Of a stretch of 64,000 bases of DNA, positions 28,971-36,532 are shown in pieces (position 1 is the stretch's first letter; each line of letters opens with the position of its first letter). Both the position numbers and the translations under genes were made by a program. The stretch is from Streptomyces sp. NBC_01481 (lineage in GTDB: Bacteria; Actinomycetota; Actinomycetes; Streptomycetales; Streptomycetaceae): the NCBI RefSeq assembly GCF_026339995.1, contig NZ_JAPEPT010000005.1, positions 806,001-870,000 on the forward strand. The letters run 5' to 3'. Below the pieces are notes generated by a model. It had not been told where the DNA came from and did no database searches. It saw nothing but the letters and a program-made list of their open reading frames with translations.

Positions 28971-30440
28971 TCAGTCGAAGGGGATGCGTACGACGGACTG
29001 GTTGCCGACACCGAGCGTGCTGGCGCCGTTGCCGATCGCGCTCCAGACCTCGATCCGCACCGTTCCGCCCGCCAGGTCGCCGAGCGCTCCGGTGGCCGAC
29101 TTGAGGCCTCTGGCCTGGGTGTAGTGCTCATAGCCCGGGAGGGGATCCGTGGCGAAGTAGTTGTACGTCTCCGTCCGGTCCCAGGTGCCGTCGCTCGTAC
29201 GGTCGTAACTCACCCTGACCTGCTGGCCGTTGGCGACCGTGGAGCTCGCGTCGACGAAGAGGTCGAACTGGGTCGCGCCGCCGTTGTGTCTGCGGGTGAT
29301 CCCGGTCGAGGTGAAGACCTGCGGATTGTGCGGGGTGCCGTCGTAGTTGGCGCCGCCCGCCGATGCCAGGCTCACCGTCGCGGCCGATGCCGCCGGATCG
29401 CCCGCGCCGCCTCCCGTACGCAGATACAGCTGCGAGGAGCCGGACGGCGGCGGGGTGGTGGGTGGCGGGGTGGTGGGCGGGGTGCTCGGGTCCGAGGCGC
29501 CCTTGGTCCACACGGCGACGTAGTCGACGAGCATCGGGCGGCCGGGGACGGTCGCGGCGGTGGGGGTCTTGCCCGCGAGCGCGTCCGGGAAGGCGCCGCC
29601 GATCGCGAGGTTCAGCAGGATGAAGTAGCCCGCGTGGCTGGTCATGTTCGCCCAGGTCCCGGCGTCCACGCGGTTCTCGGCGACGCTGTGGAAGAGCTGG
29701 TCGTCCACGTACCAGCGCAGCTCATTGGGGGAGACGGCGCGGTCCCACTCGAAGCGGTAGGTGTGGAAGGCGGACTGGCAACTGGCCCCGGGGCAGGCGC
29801 GGTTGTTGGCGATGCCGCTGGTCTCGTTGCAGGGGCCGCCGGGGTTGACGCCGCAGTGGAGCACGCCCCAGACGGAGTTGATGCCGTTGACGTTCTCCAT
29901 GATGTCGAACTCGCCGATGGAGGGCCAGTTCCAGTAGTTGCCGCGGTAGGGGGAGCCCAGCGCCCAGAACGCGGGCCAGTAGCCGAGTGCGGCCTGCCCG
30001 GTGACATTGGGCATCTGGATACGGCTCTCGATGCGCAGGGTGCCGCCGGCGGGTGCCTTGAAGTCGGCGCGCTTGGTCTCGATACGGCCGGAGGTCCAGT
30101 TGCCCGCGCCGTCGCGCAGTGGCGTGATGCGCAGGTTGCCGCTGCCGTCGAGGGAAAGGTTGTCGGGGTTGTCGGTGTAGTTCTGGATCTCTCCGGTGCC
30201 CCAGTTGCCGGGCCCGCCGGGGTAGGCGTGGCCGAGGTCGATCTGCCAGTTGGCGGCCGAGGGCAGGGTGCGGTTGGCGCCGTTGAAGTCGTCGCTCCAC
30301 TGGAGGTTCCAGCCGGGCGTGGGGGGTACGTCGCCGCGCGCCTGCCCGGCGCCGGTGACGGCGATGAAGCCGGCGAGGGCGACGGCCAGGGCGACGACGA
30401 CGGTGAGCAGGGGGGTGCGTCTGATGCGGCTCGTGCTCAA
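28971..30440 (-). CDS. secreted GH16 endo-1,3-beta-glucanase with C-terminal glucan-binding domain
   Basis: A 489-residue exported laminarinase-type enzyme. TTG at 30440 is chosen: GGAGG lies six bases upstream. Signal peptide about residues 1-37. The GH16 catalytic centre GEFDIMENV is at about residue 175 (two Glu residues as nucleophile and acid/base, Asp between). A Pro/Thr linker (PSTPPTTPPPTTPPPSGSS) separates it from a C-terminal domain of about 150 residues (QLYLRTGGGAGDPAASAATV) that resembles the CBM56-type beta-1,3-glucan binding module. A CebR-like palindrome lies in the leader, so sugar-responsive LacI-type control is likely. Confidence 0.92.
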   Translation of the reverse strand: MSTSRIRRTPLLTVVVALAVALAGFIAVTGAGQARGDVPPTPGWNLQWSDDFNGANRTLPSAANWQIDLGHAYPGGPGNWGTGEIQNYTDNPDNLSLDGSGNLRITPLRDGAGNWTSGRIETKRADFKAPAGGTLRIESRIQMPNVTGQAALGYWPAFWALGSPYRGNYWNWPSIGEFDIMENVNGINSVWGVLHCGVNPGGPCNETSGIANNRACPGASCQSAFHTYRFEWDRAVSPNELRWYVDDQLFHSVAENRVDAGTWANMTSHAGYFILLNLAIGGAFPDALAGKTPTAATVPGRPMLVDYVAVWTKGASDPSTPPTTPPPTTPPPSGSSQLYLRTGGGAGDPAASAATVSLASAGGANYDGTPHNPQVFTSTGITRRHNGGATQFDLFVDASSTVANGQQVRVSYDRTSDGTWDRTETYNYFATDPLPGYEHYTQARGLKSATGALGDLAGGTVRIEVWSAIGNGASTLGVGNQSVVRIPFD

Positions 30441-30474
30441 GGAACACCTCCGGGAGGGTGGTGCCACGGGTCGG

Positions 30475-30488
30475 TGAGAGCGCTCTCA
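30475..30488. promoter_or_regulatory. CebR-like LacI-family operator upstream of the GH16 gene
   Basis: Perfect 14-bp palindrome TGAGAGCGCTCTCA, 35 bases before the TTG start. It differs by two symmetrical positions from the known Streptomyces CebR box TGGGAGCGCTCCCA. Similar sites regulate cellulose and laminari-oligosaccharide genes. Confidence 0.8.
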
Positions 30489-30639
30489 GAGAGTTTTGTA
30501 GATGTAGACACTGCGGCCGTCAATGGCTGCGCATCCTTAACTTCCTGAATGTAGAGGCCAGTTGGAACGCCTGCCTGGTGGGAGGGGCCGGGCCCGGTCC
30601 CCGACCGGAAGCTGTCCATCCGGTGAGTTACGGGAACCG

Positions 30640-30795
30640 CCGCCCGCGGCGTCCAGGGCCGCGCGGTCCGGCTCGCTCAGGGGCAGGTCCGCGGTCGCCG
30701 CCGAGTCGCGGATGCTCTGCGGGCCGCCCGAACCCGGGATGTCCGGGCGAACCGCCGACCGATCGAGCGCGCGGGGGCCGTTCGCATCGTCCGGA
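30640..30795 (-). pseudogene. possible remnant of an aldo/keto reductase C-terminus
   Basis: On the minus strand a frame reads RPDIPGSGGPQSIRDSAATA then DLPLSEPDRAALDAA. This matches the C-terminal region of aldo/keto reductases, where a PIPG loop is followed by .E......L....L. No TIM barrel precedes it and no stop closes it at the expected place. I read it as a deletion remnant in an intergenic space of about 400 bp otherwise empty apart from the CebR-like box. Confidence 0.35.
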
Positions 30796-30845
30796 GGTTC
30801 CGCCCGGCACCTAACACCTTTGCCGACGCCGTCGGCGAAGGCGCG

Positions 30846-31661
30846 TCAGTGGTGGTCGCCGTGCCGGCCGAGGGTCTCCACGGGGGTCGCGCCGGGGCGG
30901 GTCCACTGCGGCACGGGCCGGCTGGTCGGGCCCCAGGTGGCGTTCCCGTCCGCGTCCGAGCGCCAGTACCAGCAGGCCTGGCGGCCCTCGGACGGGTACC
31001 CCTCGCGGACATCGCCGATCACGGGCCAGCCCTCGGGGTTGTCCTCCCACGCCTCGCCGCGGCCGTAGGGCGTCATGTCGAGCAGGCCGAAGGACCCGTT
31101 GACCGGCTCGTTGCCACGGCCCGTCGTGGAGTAGGTGAGGAACACGCGATCGCCGTCGCGAAGGAAGCAGGTGAGGTAGCCCATGCTGCCGCCGACCGGC
31201 TCGTCCACACCGCGCACCGAGTACCAGGGCTGGGTGTAGCCCATGAACTCGACGTAGGAGGCCACCTCGTCCCACGGGCCCGTGGTCAGGACGGCGAACG
31301 AGACGCCCCGGGCGTTGAGGTAGACGGCGTCCTTCGCGTGCCAGGCCGTGGTGGTGCAGCCCTCGCACTGCCCCTGGTGCGGCGCGCCGTCGTACCACAT
31401 GTGCTTGTAGACCACGAGCTCGTCGCGACCCTGGAACAGGTCGAGGAACGGGACCGGCCCGTCAACGCCGGTGACCTCGACCGTGCCGTCGAACTCGACC
31501 ATCGGCAGCCGCCGCCGGGCCGCGGCGATCGCGTCGCCCTCGTGGGTGTGCGCCTTCTCGCGGACCAGCAGCTCCTCGCGCGCCGCCTGCCAGGTGGACA
31601 GGTCGACGACCGGCGGCTTGCCGGGGAGGTCGCCGCTCGCGTTGCCGGGCGTGGTCGTCAT
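30846..31661 (-). CDS. DUF899 family thioredoxin-like protein
   Basis: A 271-residue cytosolic protein. DUF899 proteins have a thioredoxin-like fold; here the motifs are WQAAREELLVREKAHTHEGD at the start, GRDELVVYKHMWYDG, and QCEGCTTTAW with a Cys-x-x-Cys pair at about residue 98-101. The segment YLNARGVSFAVL is also typical. The reaction is unknown; family members have been called dithiol-disulfide isomerase-like. ATG at 31661 has GGAGG five bases upstream. Monocistronic by spacing. Confidence 0.85.
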   Translation of the reverse strand: MTTTPGNASGDLPGKPPVVDLSTWQAAREELLVREKAHTHEGDAIAAARRRLPMVEFDGTVEVTGVDGPVPFLDLFQGRDELVVYKHMWYDGAPHQGQCEGCTTTAWHAKDAVYLNARGVSFAVLTTGPWDEVASYVEFMGYTQPWYSVRGVDEPVGGSMGYLTCFLRDGDRVFLTYSTTGRGNEPVNGSFGLLDMTPYGRGEAWEDNPEGWPVIGDVREGYPSEGRQACWYWRSDADGNATWGPTSRPVPQWTRPGATPVETLGRHGDHH

Positions 31662-31924
31662 GGTGTCCTCCGTGGTGTCTCGCGCTGGGCAGCGTCGTAC
31701 GACGTCCTACGACGCTCACCAGGACAGACCCGCGACCCGGCCTGAACTCATCGCGGCAGGGTGGCGCCGTCGGCCGAGCCTGCACGGACCACGTCGGGCT
31801 GACAAGTTCACAGACTCGCCCCTAGGCCGAATGGCCTCCCCGGTTGCCCGCTCCCCACCCCCGCCGCAGTGTTACCGGCGTACCAGTCCCCTCCCCGCCC
31901 GGGGGCTCTCGGCGAGGACTCATC

Positions 31925-33520
31925 ATGCAAGAACGCCTGGCGCTGCACCCGGTGTCTGCCCCCGTACGGGGGCGCCCTCGATGGACGACAGGGGGCCGTC
32001 CGCTCCCGTGGCTGCTGACCGTCGCGGTGGCTTTCACCGTCGCTCAGCTGATCCTGGTGGTACCCGGCTCCGGGCTCGGCTGGGACGAGACCGTCTACGT
32101 CAGCCAGGTCGGAGGCAATGCCCCGCCCGCGTACTTCAGCGCGCCCCGAGCGAGGGGGATCTCCTACCTCGTCGCTCCGGTGGCTTCCCTGACCGCCTCC
32201 ACCACCGCGATCCGGGTCTATCTGGCCCTACTGTCCGGCTGCGGACTGTTCGCCTGCCTGTGGATCTGGCGCAGGCTGGTGCCCGTCGCTGTGCTCGGCT
32301 GCGCGGGCGCGGTGTTCTCCTTCCTGTGGATCACCCTGTTCTACGGCCCCCAGGCCATGCCCAATCTGTGGTGCGCGCTCGGGGCCCTGGCCGCCGTCGG
32401 CTGGTTCCTTCGAGCCGTGGCCCGTCCCGGGGAACGCAGGGCGGTGATCGGTGTCGGGTCCGCCGTAGCCGTCGTGGTGCTCATGCGCCCTTCCGACGGG
32501 CTGTGGCTGACGCTCCCGCTGGGCGCTGCGGCCCTGCTCGTTCCGGGGTGGCGCCGTCCGGCGGTGTTCGCCGCGGTCACGATCGGGCTCCTGGTCGGGG
32601 CAGTGCCCTGGGTCGTCGAGGCGTACGCGCACTACGGCGGTCTGGGCGCACGGCTCCACCGGGCGAGCGAGATCCAGGGCGGCCTGGGCTGGCACATGGC
32701 TGTGGACGACCAGGTGCGGGCGCTGGACGGGCGTTCGCTGTGCCGCCCGTGCGACGTGCCCTGGAAGCATCCGGCGGCGGCGGCATGGTGGTTCGCGCTG
32801 CCGGTGCTCACGGTCGCGGGCATCGCATCGGCGTTCCGCGCGGACCGGGTCTCCCGCGCACCCTGGAGTTCGGGCTCGTGGGCGGGCTCCCGCACACACC
32901 GAGGCGCAGCCGCTCTGCTGGCGACCTGCACTGCCGCATCGCTCGCGGTGCCGTACCTCTTCCTCATCGACTACGCCGCGCCGCGCTTTCTCCTTCCCGC
33001 CTACGCGCTCCTATCGCTGCCGGTGGCGGAATGCCTCGTCTTCCTGGCCGTCTTCCTGGTCACCGGCGTCCGGCCATCACTGCGGCCGGTCGGCGCCGGA
33101 GTCCTCGCCCTGGCCCTGACCGGCCACCTCGCGGTCCAGTACGGAGTGCTCCGCCACATGCTGGAGGTCAACCACTCCCTGCGTGCGCACTACTCGGCGA
33201 TCGCCGCCGGGCTGCACCGGCTGGGCGTGCGCCCGCCCTGCATGGTCAGCGGCCAGGATGCCGTCCCCATCGCCTATTACGCGGGATGCACCTCCCGCCA
33301 GCCCGGCGGCCATGACGCCAGCATCACGCCCGGCGGCATCGAGGCCGCCGCACACCACATGCCGGTGGCCGTCGTCGTGGCGGGCGGCAACGCTCCACCG
33401 CCGTACGCGCGCACCTGGCGGGCCACGGCCCTGCCTCATGTACGCGGCCGGGAAACCTACCGTGTCCACCTGCCGCCCACCCTCGTCGGCCCGCAGCCGG
33501 AGAAGGAGGCATCACGATGA
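31925..33520 (+). CDS. integral membrane protein of glycosyltransferase-39-like architecture
   Basis: A 531-residue polytopic membrane protein with about ten spans. Near the N-terminus, GWDETVYVSQV carries an acidic Asp-Glu pair in the first periplasmic loop, the position of the catalytic aspartate in GT-C (PMT-like) glycosyltransferases, so an arabino- or mannosyl-type transferase is possible. A soluble C-terminal domain follows from about residue 410. The stop overlaps the start of the next gene by 4 bases. GAGGA at 31913 precedes ATG 31925. Substrate unknown. The neighbouring methyltransferase suggests joint action on a surface glycan or lipid; this is inference. Confidence 0.72.
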   Translation: MQERLALHPVSAPVRGRPRWTTGGRPLPWLLTVAVAFTVAQLILVVPGSGLGWDETVYVSQVGGNAPPAYFSAPRARGISYLVAPVASLTASTTAIRVYLALLSGCGLFACLWIWRRLVPVAVLGCAGAVFSFLWITLFYGPQAMPNLWCALGALAAVGWFLRAVARPGERRAVIGVGSAVAVVVLMRPSDGLWLTLPLGAAALLVPGWRRPAVFAAVTIGLLVGAVPWVVEAYAHYGGLGARLHRASEIQGGLGWHMAVDDQVRALDGRSLCRPCDVPWKHPAAAAWWFALPVLTVAGIASAFRADRVSRAPWSSGSWAGSRTHRGAAALLATCTAASLAVPYLFLIDYAAPRFLLPAYALLSLPVAECLVFLAVFLVTGVRPSLRPVGAGVLALALTGHLAVQYGVLRHMLEVNHSLRAHYSAIAAGLHRLGVRPPCMVSGQDAVPIAYYAGCTSRQPGGHDASITPGGIEAAAHHMPVAVVVAGGNAPPPYARTWRATALPHVRGRETYRVHLPPTLVGPQPEKEASR

Positions 33521-34308
33521 CCCAGGCAAGCGGCGGCCCCGAGCGCACTCGCACCAATCGCGCCCGCCTTGCCCATAAGATCCGTTATGCCGCGCGCCGT
33601 CCCGACCGCATCTGGCCCTACCTGCGCCGACTGGGCCGCGACTGGAAGCTGCGGCTGACCAGTCGCGACCATGTGGCCTACTACAGAGCCGTGATGAAGG
33701 CCGACGCCGCCAGAAGTCCGGCGGCCGCGGTCGGCAGCGCCTCGTACGAGAGATGGCTCGCGCTCGGCCAGATGCAGTTCGACTACCTGGTACGGCACGG
33801 TCTCACGCCCAGCGACCGGATGCTGGAAATCGGCTGCGGCAACCTGCGCGCCGGCTGGCGCTTCATCGACCACCTGGACACCGGCCACTATCACGGCATC
33901 GACATCTCCCCCGACATCCTGCTGGCCGCCGGAGACACGCTGGCGCAGCGCGGTCTCCAGGACAAGCTCCCCCACCTGAGCCTCGTCCGCGATCTGCGGA
34001 TGGCCACCCTGCCCTCGGGGCACTTCACGGTGGTGCACGCGCACAGCGTGTTCTCGCACTCCCCGATCGAGGTCATCGACGAGTGTCTGGCGCATGTGGG
34101 CCGTGTGATGGCACCGGACGCGTTCTTCGACTTCACCTTCAACCGAACCGAAGGCAAGGAACACCATGTCCTGCGCGAGGACTTCTACTACCGCACCGGA
34201 ACGCTGATCGAGCTGGCCGAGAGCCATGGTTTCGCCGCCCGCTTCATGGACGACTGGGAGCAACTCAAGCACAAGCAGTCCAAGATCCGTCTCACCACCT
34301 TGCCTTGA
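33517..34308 (+). CDS. class I SAM-dependent methyltransferase
   Basis: A 263-residue soluble protein. The SAM-binding motif I is MLEIGCGNLRAGWRFIDHL (residues about 105-123), followed by YHGIDISPDILLAAG (acidic loop) and FTVVHAHSVFSHSP. The start ATG at 33517 overlaps the stop of the membrane-protein gene (ATGA), and GGAGAAGGAGG lies upstream inside it. The basic N-terminal 60 residues precede the fold and may bind the membrane protein or a polyanionic substrate. Substrate unknown. Confidence 0.85.
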   Translation: MTQASGGPERTRTNRARLAHKIRYAARRPDRIWPYLRRLGRDWKLRLTSRDHVAYYRAVMKADAARSPAAAVGSASYERWLALGQMQFDYLVRHGLTPSDRMLEIGCGNLRAGWRFIDHLDTGHYHGIDISPDILLAAGDTLAQRGLQDKLPHLSLVRDLRMATLPSGHFTVVHAHSVFSHSPIEVIDECLAHVGRVMAPDAFFDFTFNRTEGKEHHVLREDFYYRTGTLIELAESHGFAARFMDDWEQLKHKQSKIRLTTLP

Positions 34309-34322
34309 CGCCGAGGTCAAGG
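34303..34322. promoter_or_regulatory. MerR-type promoter palindrome for merR-trxA
   Basis: CCTTGAC-N6-GTCAAGG, perfect 7-bp arms, ending 15 bases before the MerR start. MerR-family regulators bind such dyads within the spacer of their own promoter. Its left edge overlaps the last codons of the methyltransferase gene. Confidence 0.7.
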
Positions 34323-34337
34323 AATACCGTCGGGGAC

Positions 34338-34754
34338 ATGCGAATCGGCGAGCTCGCGGAACGGGCCGGAACCACCACCCGCACCCTGCGCTACTACGAG
34401 TCCCGCGGGCTCCTGCCCGCCCGGCGCGCGGTGAACGGCTACCGGACGTACGACGAGGACGACCTGCGACTGCTCCAGCAGATCCGGACCCTGCAGGACT
34501 TCGGGTTCGACCTGGAGGAGACGCGGCCGTTCGTCGAGTGCCTGCGCGCCGGGCACCCGGCCGGGGACTCCTGTCCCGCCTCGATCGCCGTCTACCGCGC
34601 CAAGCTCGGCGAGCTGGACACGCTCATCGAGCAACTCAGGTCGGTACGCGCCCAGGTCGGCGCCCAGCTTGCCCGCGCCGAGGCGGAGCTGCCGGGCGGG
34701 CCCGAGCCGCTGTGCGAGCTGACCCATGTGACCGACGGAGGGGAACACGAATGA
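34338..34754 (+). CDS. MerR-family regulator of the downstream thioredoxin
   Basis: A 138-residue one-domain regulator: winged HTH at residues 1-70 (MRIGELAERAGTTTRTLRYY, ESRGLLPARR), then a dimerisation helix. Cysteines occur at about residues 74 and 84 (VECLRAGHPAGDSCPAS), which could sense thiol stress or metal as in SoxR-like members. ATG at 34338. Its stop is overlapped by the thioredoxin start (ATGA). The dyad just upstream is the expected self-operator. Together they suggest a redox-responsive merR-trx unit; sensing chemistry is inferred. Confidence 0.88.
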   Translation: MRIGELAERAGTTTRTLRYYESRGLLPARRAVNGYRTYDEDDLRLLQQIRTLQDFGFDLEETRPFVECLRAGHPAGDSCPASIAVYRAKLGELDTLIEQLRSVRAQVGAQLARAEAELPGGPEPLCELTHVTDGGEHE

Positions 34755-35092
34755 TCCACGCAGCAGGCGTCGCCGAAGTGACGGACGCCGATTTCGACGA
34801 CGAGGTCCTCAGGGCCGACCGCCCGGTCCTGGTGGAGTTCACGGCCGACTGGTGCGGCCCGTGCCGCCAACTCGCTCCGGTGCTCAGCGCCTTGGCGAGC
34901 GAGGAGGCCGACAGGCTCAAGGTGGTCCAGCTCGATGTGGACACCAACCCGGAGATCACGACGCGGTACGCCGTGCTGTCGATGCCGACGCTGATGGTGT
35001 TCCGCGAGGGCGAAACGGTGAAGTCGATGGTGGGCGCCCGTCCCAAGCGCCGGCTGCTCCAGGAGCTGGAGGACGTGATCCAGCCTCACTAG
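34751..35092 (+). CDS. trxA: thioredoxin
   Basis: Small redox protein of 113 residues that reduces disulfides. The active site is WCGPC with Cys35 and Cys38, followed by the cis-proline in SMPTLMVF. It is a standard-length thioredoxin with a short N-terminal arm. ATG at 34751 sits inside the merR stop. The pair is one transcription unit controlled by the dyad at 34303-34322. Streptomyces have several thioredoxins, so the symbol describes the type and not the paralogue. Confidence 0.93.
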   Translation: MIHAAGVAEVTDADFDDEVLRADRPVLVEFTADWCGPCRQLAPVLSALASEEADRLKVVQLDVDTNPEITTRYAVLSMPTLMVFREGETVKSMVGARPKRRLLQELEDVIQPH

Positions 35093-35132
35093 TTCGGCGA
35101 ACTCCAGGACTCAGTCATCCGGCCCCGGCTGC

Positions 35133-35735
35133 TCAGGGCGCGGGCTTGCCGGGAACGGCGAACACTGAACGGCAGGCCGCGATCGCCAGCGGGTCGATCG
35201 ACGGCGGGGGTGCCGCGCCCGCCAGCAGATGCCGGTGCACAGCGGCGTAAACGACGTCGACCAGCGCGAACGTCACCCGCTCGAGCGCCTCACCGGACTC
35301 GTGTCCGTACCGCTTCCGGGCGTGGGCGCGAAGGGCCCGCGCCGCGCCGTCGTTGAGAGTCGACAGCTCCGGCCCCAGTTCGTCGGGCCACCGCGCGACC
35401 AGGTCCTCGCGGCGGTGGAGCAGTAGAACGCGGGCTTCGTCCGGGCGCTCCCGGACCCAGGCCAGTGCCTGGAGCACCGCCCCCTCGGCCGCCTCGTCGA
35501 TGTCGTCGGCGGACATCGCGTCGAGGAAGACGGCCTGGAATCGTCGGACGGCGCGCAGCCACAGCCGCGCCAGGAGCAGGTCCCGGGAGGCGAAACGGTG
35601 GTACACGGAGCCGACTGGCGCACCGGCACTCTCGGCCACCGCCGACATGGTCACCGACGCGGCACCCCGCTCAGCGGCGATCCGCATCGCGGCGTCGAGG
35701 AAGTCCTCGTCGGCGAACTTCGGCTTTCGTCCCAT
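35133..35735 (-). CDS. TetR/AcrR-family repressor
   Basis: A 200-residue DNA-binding repressor. The HTH lies at residues 8-55 (FLDAAMRIAAERGAASVTMS, then AGAPVGSVYHRFASRDLLLA). The C-terminal ligand domain is helical. It is divergent from a PPOX-like oxidoreductase gene, and an inverted TTCTAGA site lies between them (35760-35781), overlapping the presumed promoter; repression of both genes is the simplest model. The start is ATG 35735. The ligand is unknown. Confidence 0.88.
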   Translation of the reverse strand: MGRKPKFADEDFLDAAMRIAAERGAASVTMSAVAESAGAPVGSVYHRFASRDLLLARLWLRAVRRFQAVFLDAMSADDIDEAAEGAVLQALAWVRERPDEARVLLLHRREDLVARWPDELGPELSTLNDGAARALRAHARKRYGHESGEALERVTFALVDVVYAAVHRHLLAGAAPPPSIDPLAIAACRSVFAVPGKPAP

Positions 35736-35759
35736 GTGGGCATTCTATGGGTTGACGCG

Positions 35760-35781
35760 TTCTAGAGCGCTGGTTCTAGAA
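35760..35781. promoter_or_regulatory. TetR operator with promoter elements
   Basis: TTCTAGA-GCGCTGG-TTCTAGAA. TTGACG (35752-35757) and TAGAAT (35777-35782) look like -35 and -10 boxes for the rightward gene, 19 bases apart, with the repeat spanning the spacer. If transcription starts about seven bases after TAGAAT, it begins at ATG 35789 and the mRNA would be leaderless. Confidence 0.7.
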
Positions 35782-35830
35782 TGGCCTCATGGATAAGACG
35801 GCAACGCCGGCAACGGAGAGGACCGCTTCG

Positions 35831-36376
35831 ATGACCACAGCGCAGCAGCCCGAGACTCAGCAGCCCACCGATCTGCTCGCGCTCGCGGTGGCCACGGCCA
35901 GGAGGAACCCCTACGGCTTTCTCGCCAGCGCCGACGACGCGGGGCGCCCGCACGTGCGCCTGACGCAGCACCTCGCCGTCGACGACGACGCGACGGTGTG
36001 GATCGGCACCAGCCCGCGCTCACGCAAGGTCGCCGATATCGCAGGCGCACCCGAGGTCGGCTACGCGATCGAGGACCGTGCCGCGCTCTCGTACGTCACG
36101 CTCTACGGGCGGGCGCGGCTGGTCGACGACCGGGCGAGGTGCCTCGAACTGTGGGACGACGAACTCGGCCTCCGGTTCTTCCCGGACGGGCCGACCGGCG
36201 GCGACTTCGCCCTGCTGGAGCTGGTTCCGCACCGCATCGAGCTGGTGGACTTCACCGCGCGGGTCACTCCCGAGCCCTACGGACTGGTCCCCGCGGTGAT
36301 CGAGAAGACGGAGGCTGGGTGGGAGCCGAGGATCGCGCAACGCGCCACGGACCAGGGCGCCGGAAGCCGCGCGTAG
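35831..36376 (+). CDS. pyridoxamine-phosphate-oxidase-like (PPOX) FMN/F420 protein
   Basis: A split-barrel flavin-binding family protein of about 181 residues. The segments GFLASADDAGRPHVRLTQHL, VWIGTSPRSRKVADI and VTLYGRARLVDD match the PPOX fold (strand-turn-helix that binds FMN or F420). ATG at 35831 is selected because GGAGAGGA lies eight bases upstream; an in-frame ATG at 35789 could serve as a leaderless start. Divergent from the TetR gene, its likely repressor. Substrate unknown; such TetR-PPOX pairs are widespread in actinomycetes and often respond to electrophiles or drugs. Confidence 0.82.
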   Translation: MTTAQQPETQQPTDLLALAVATARRNPYGFLASADDAGRPHVRLTQHLAVDDDATVWIGTSPRSRKVADIAGAPEVGYAIEDRAALSYVTLYGRARLVDDRARCLELWDDELGLRFFPDGPTGGDFALLELVPHRIELVDFTARVTPEPYGLVPAVIEKTEAGWEPRIAQRATDQGAGSRA

Positions 36377-36387
36377 GACCGCGACGG

Positions 36388-36482
36388 CCCTTACGCCACC
36401 CTCGGCCGGGGGCACAGCGCGCGGCGCAGAGCCGATCCGCGGATCGCGCGCCTGATCGACGAGGCCCGGGCGACTGCCGGAG
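36388..36482 (+). pseudogene. truncated N-terminus of a SAM methyltransferase
   Basis: Reads PYATLGRGHSARRRADPRIA then RLIDEARATAGG, the opening of a known class of actinobacterial methyltransferases (Y..LG.GYS..R..DPRIA..I..AL) before the SAM motif. The frame then runs out and no SAM loop exists. It reads as a 30-residue stub in the intergenic space before the graspetide cluster. Confidence 0.4.
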
Positions 36483-36532
36483 GGTGGTGCCGGTCGTGCC
36501 AGACGCGGTGATCAGCGCCATTCCCCCAGGTG

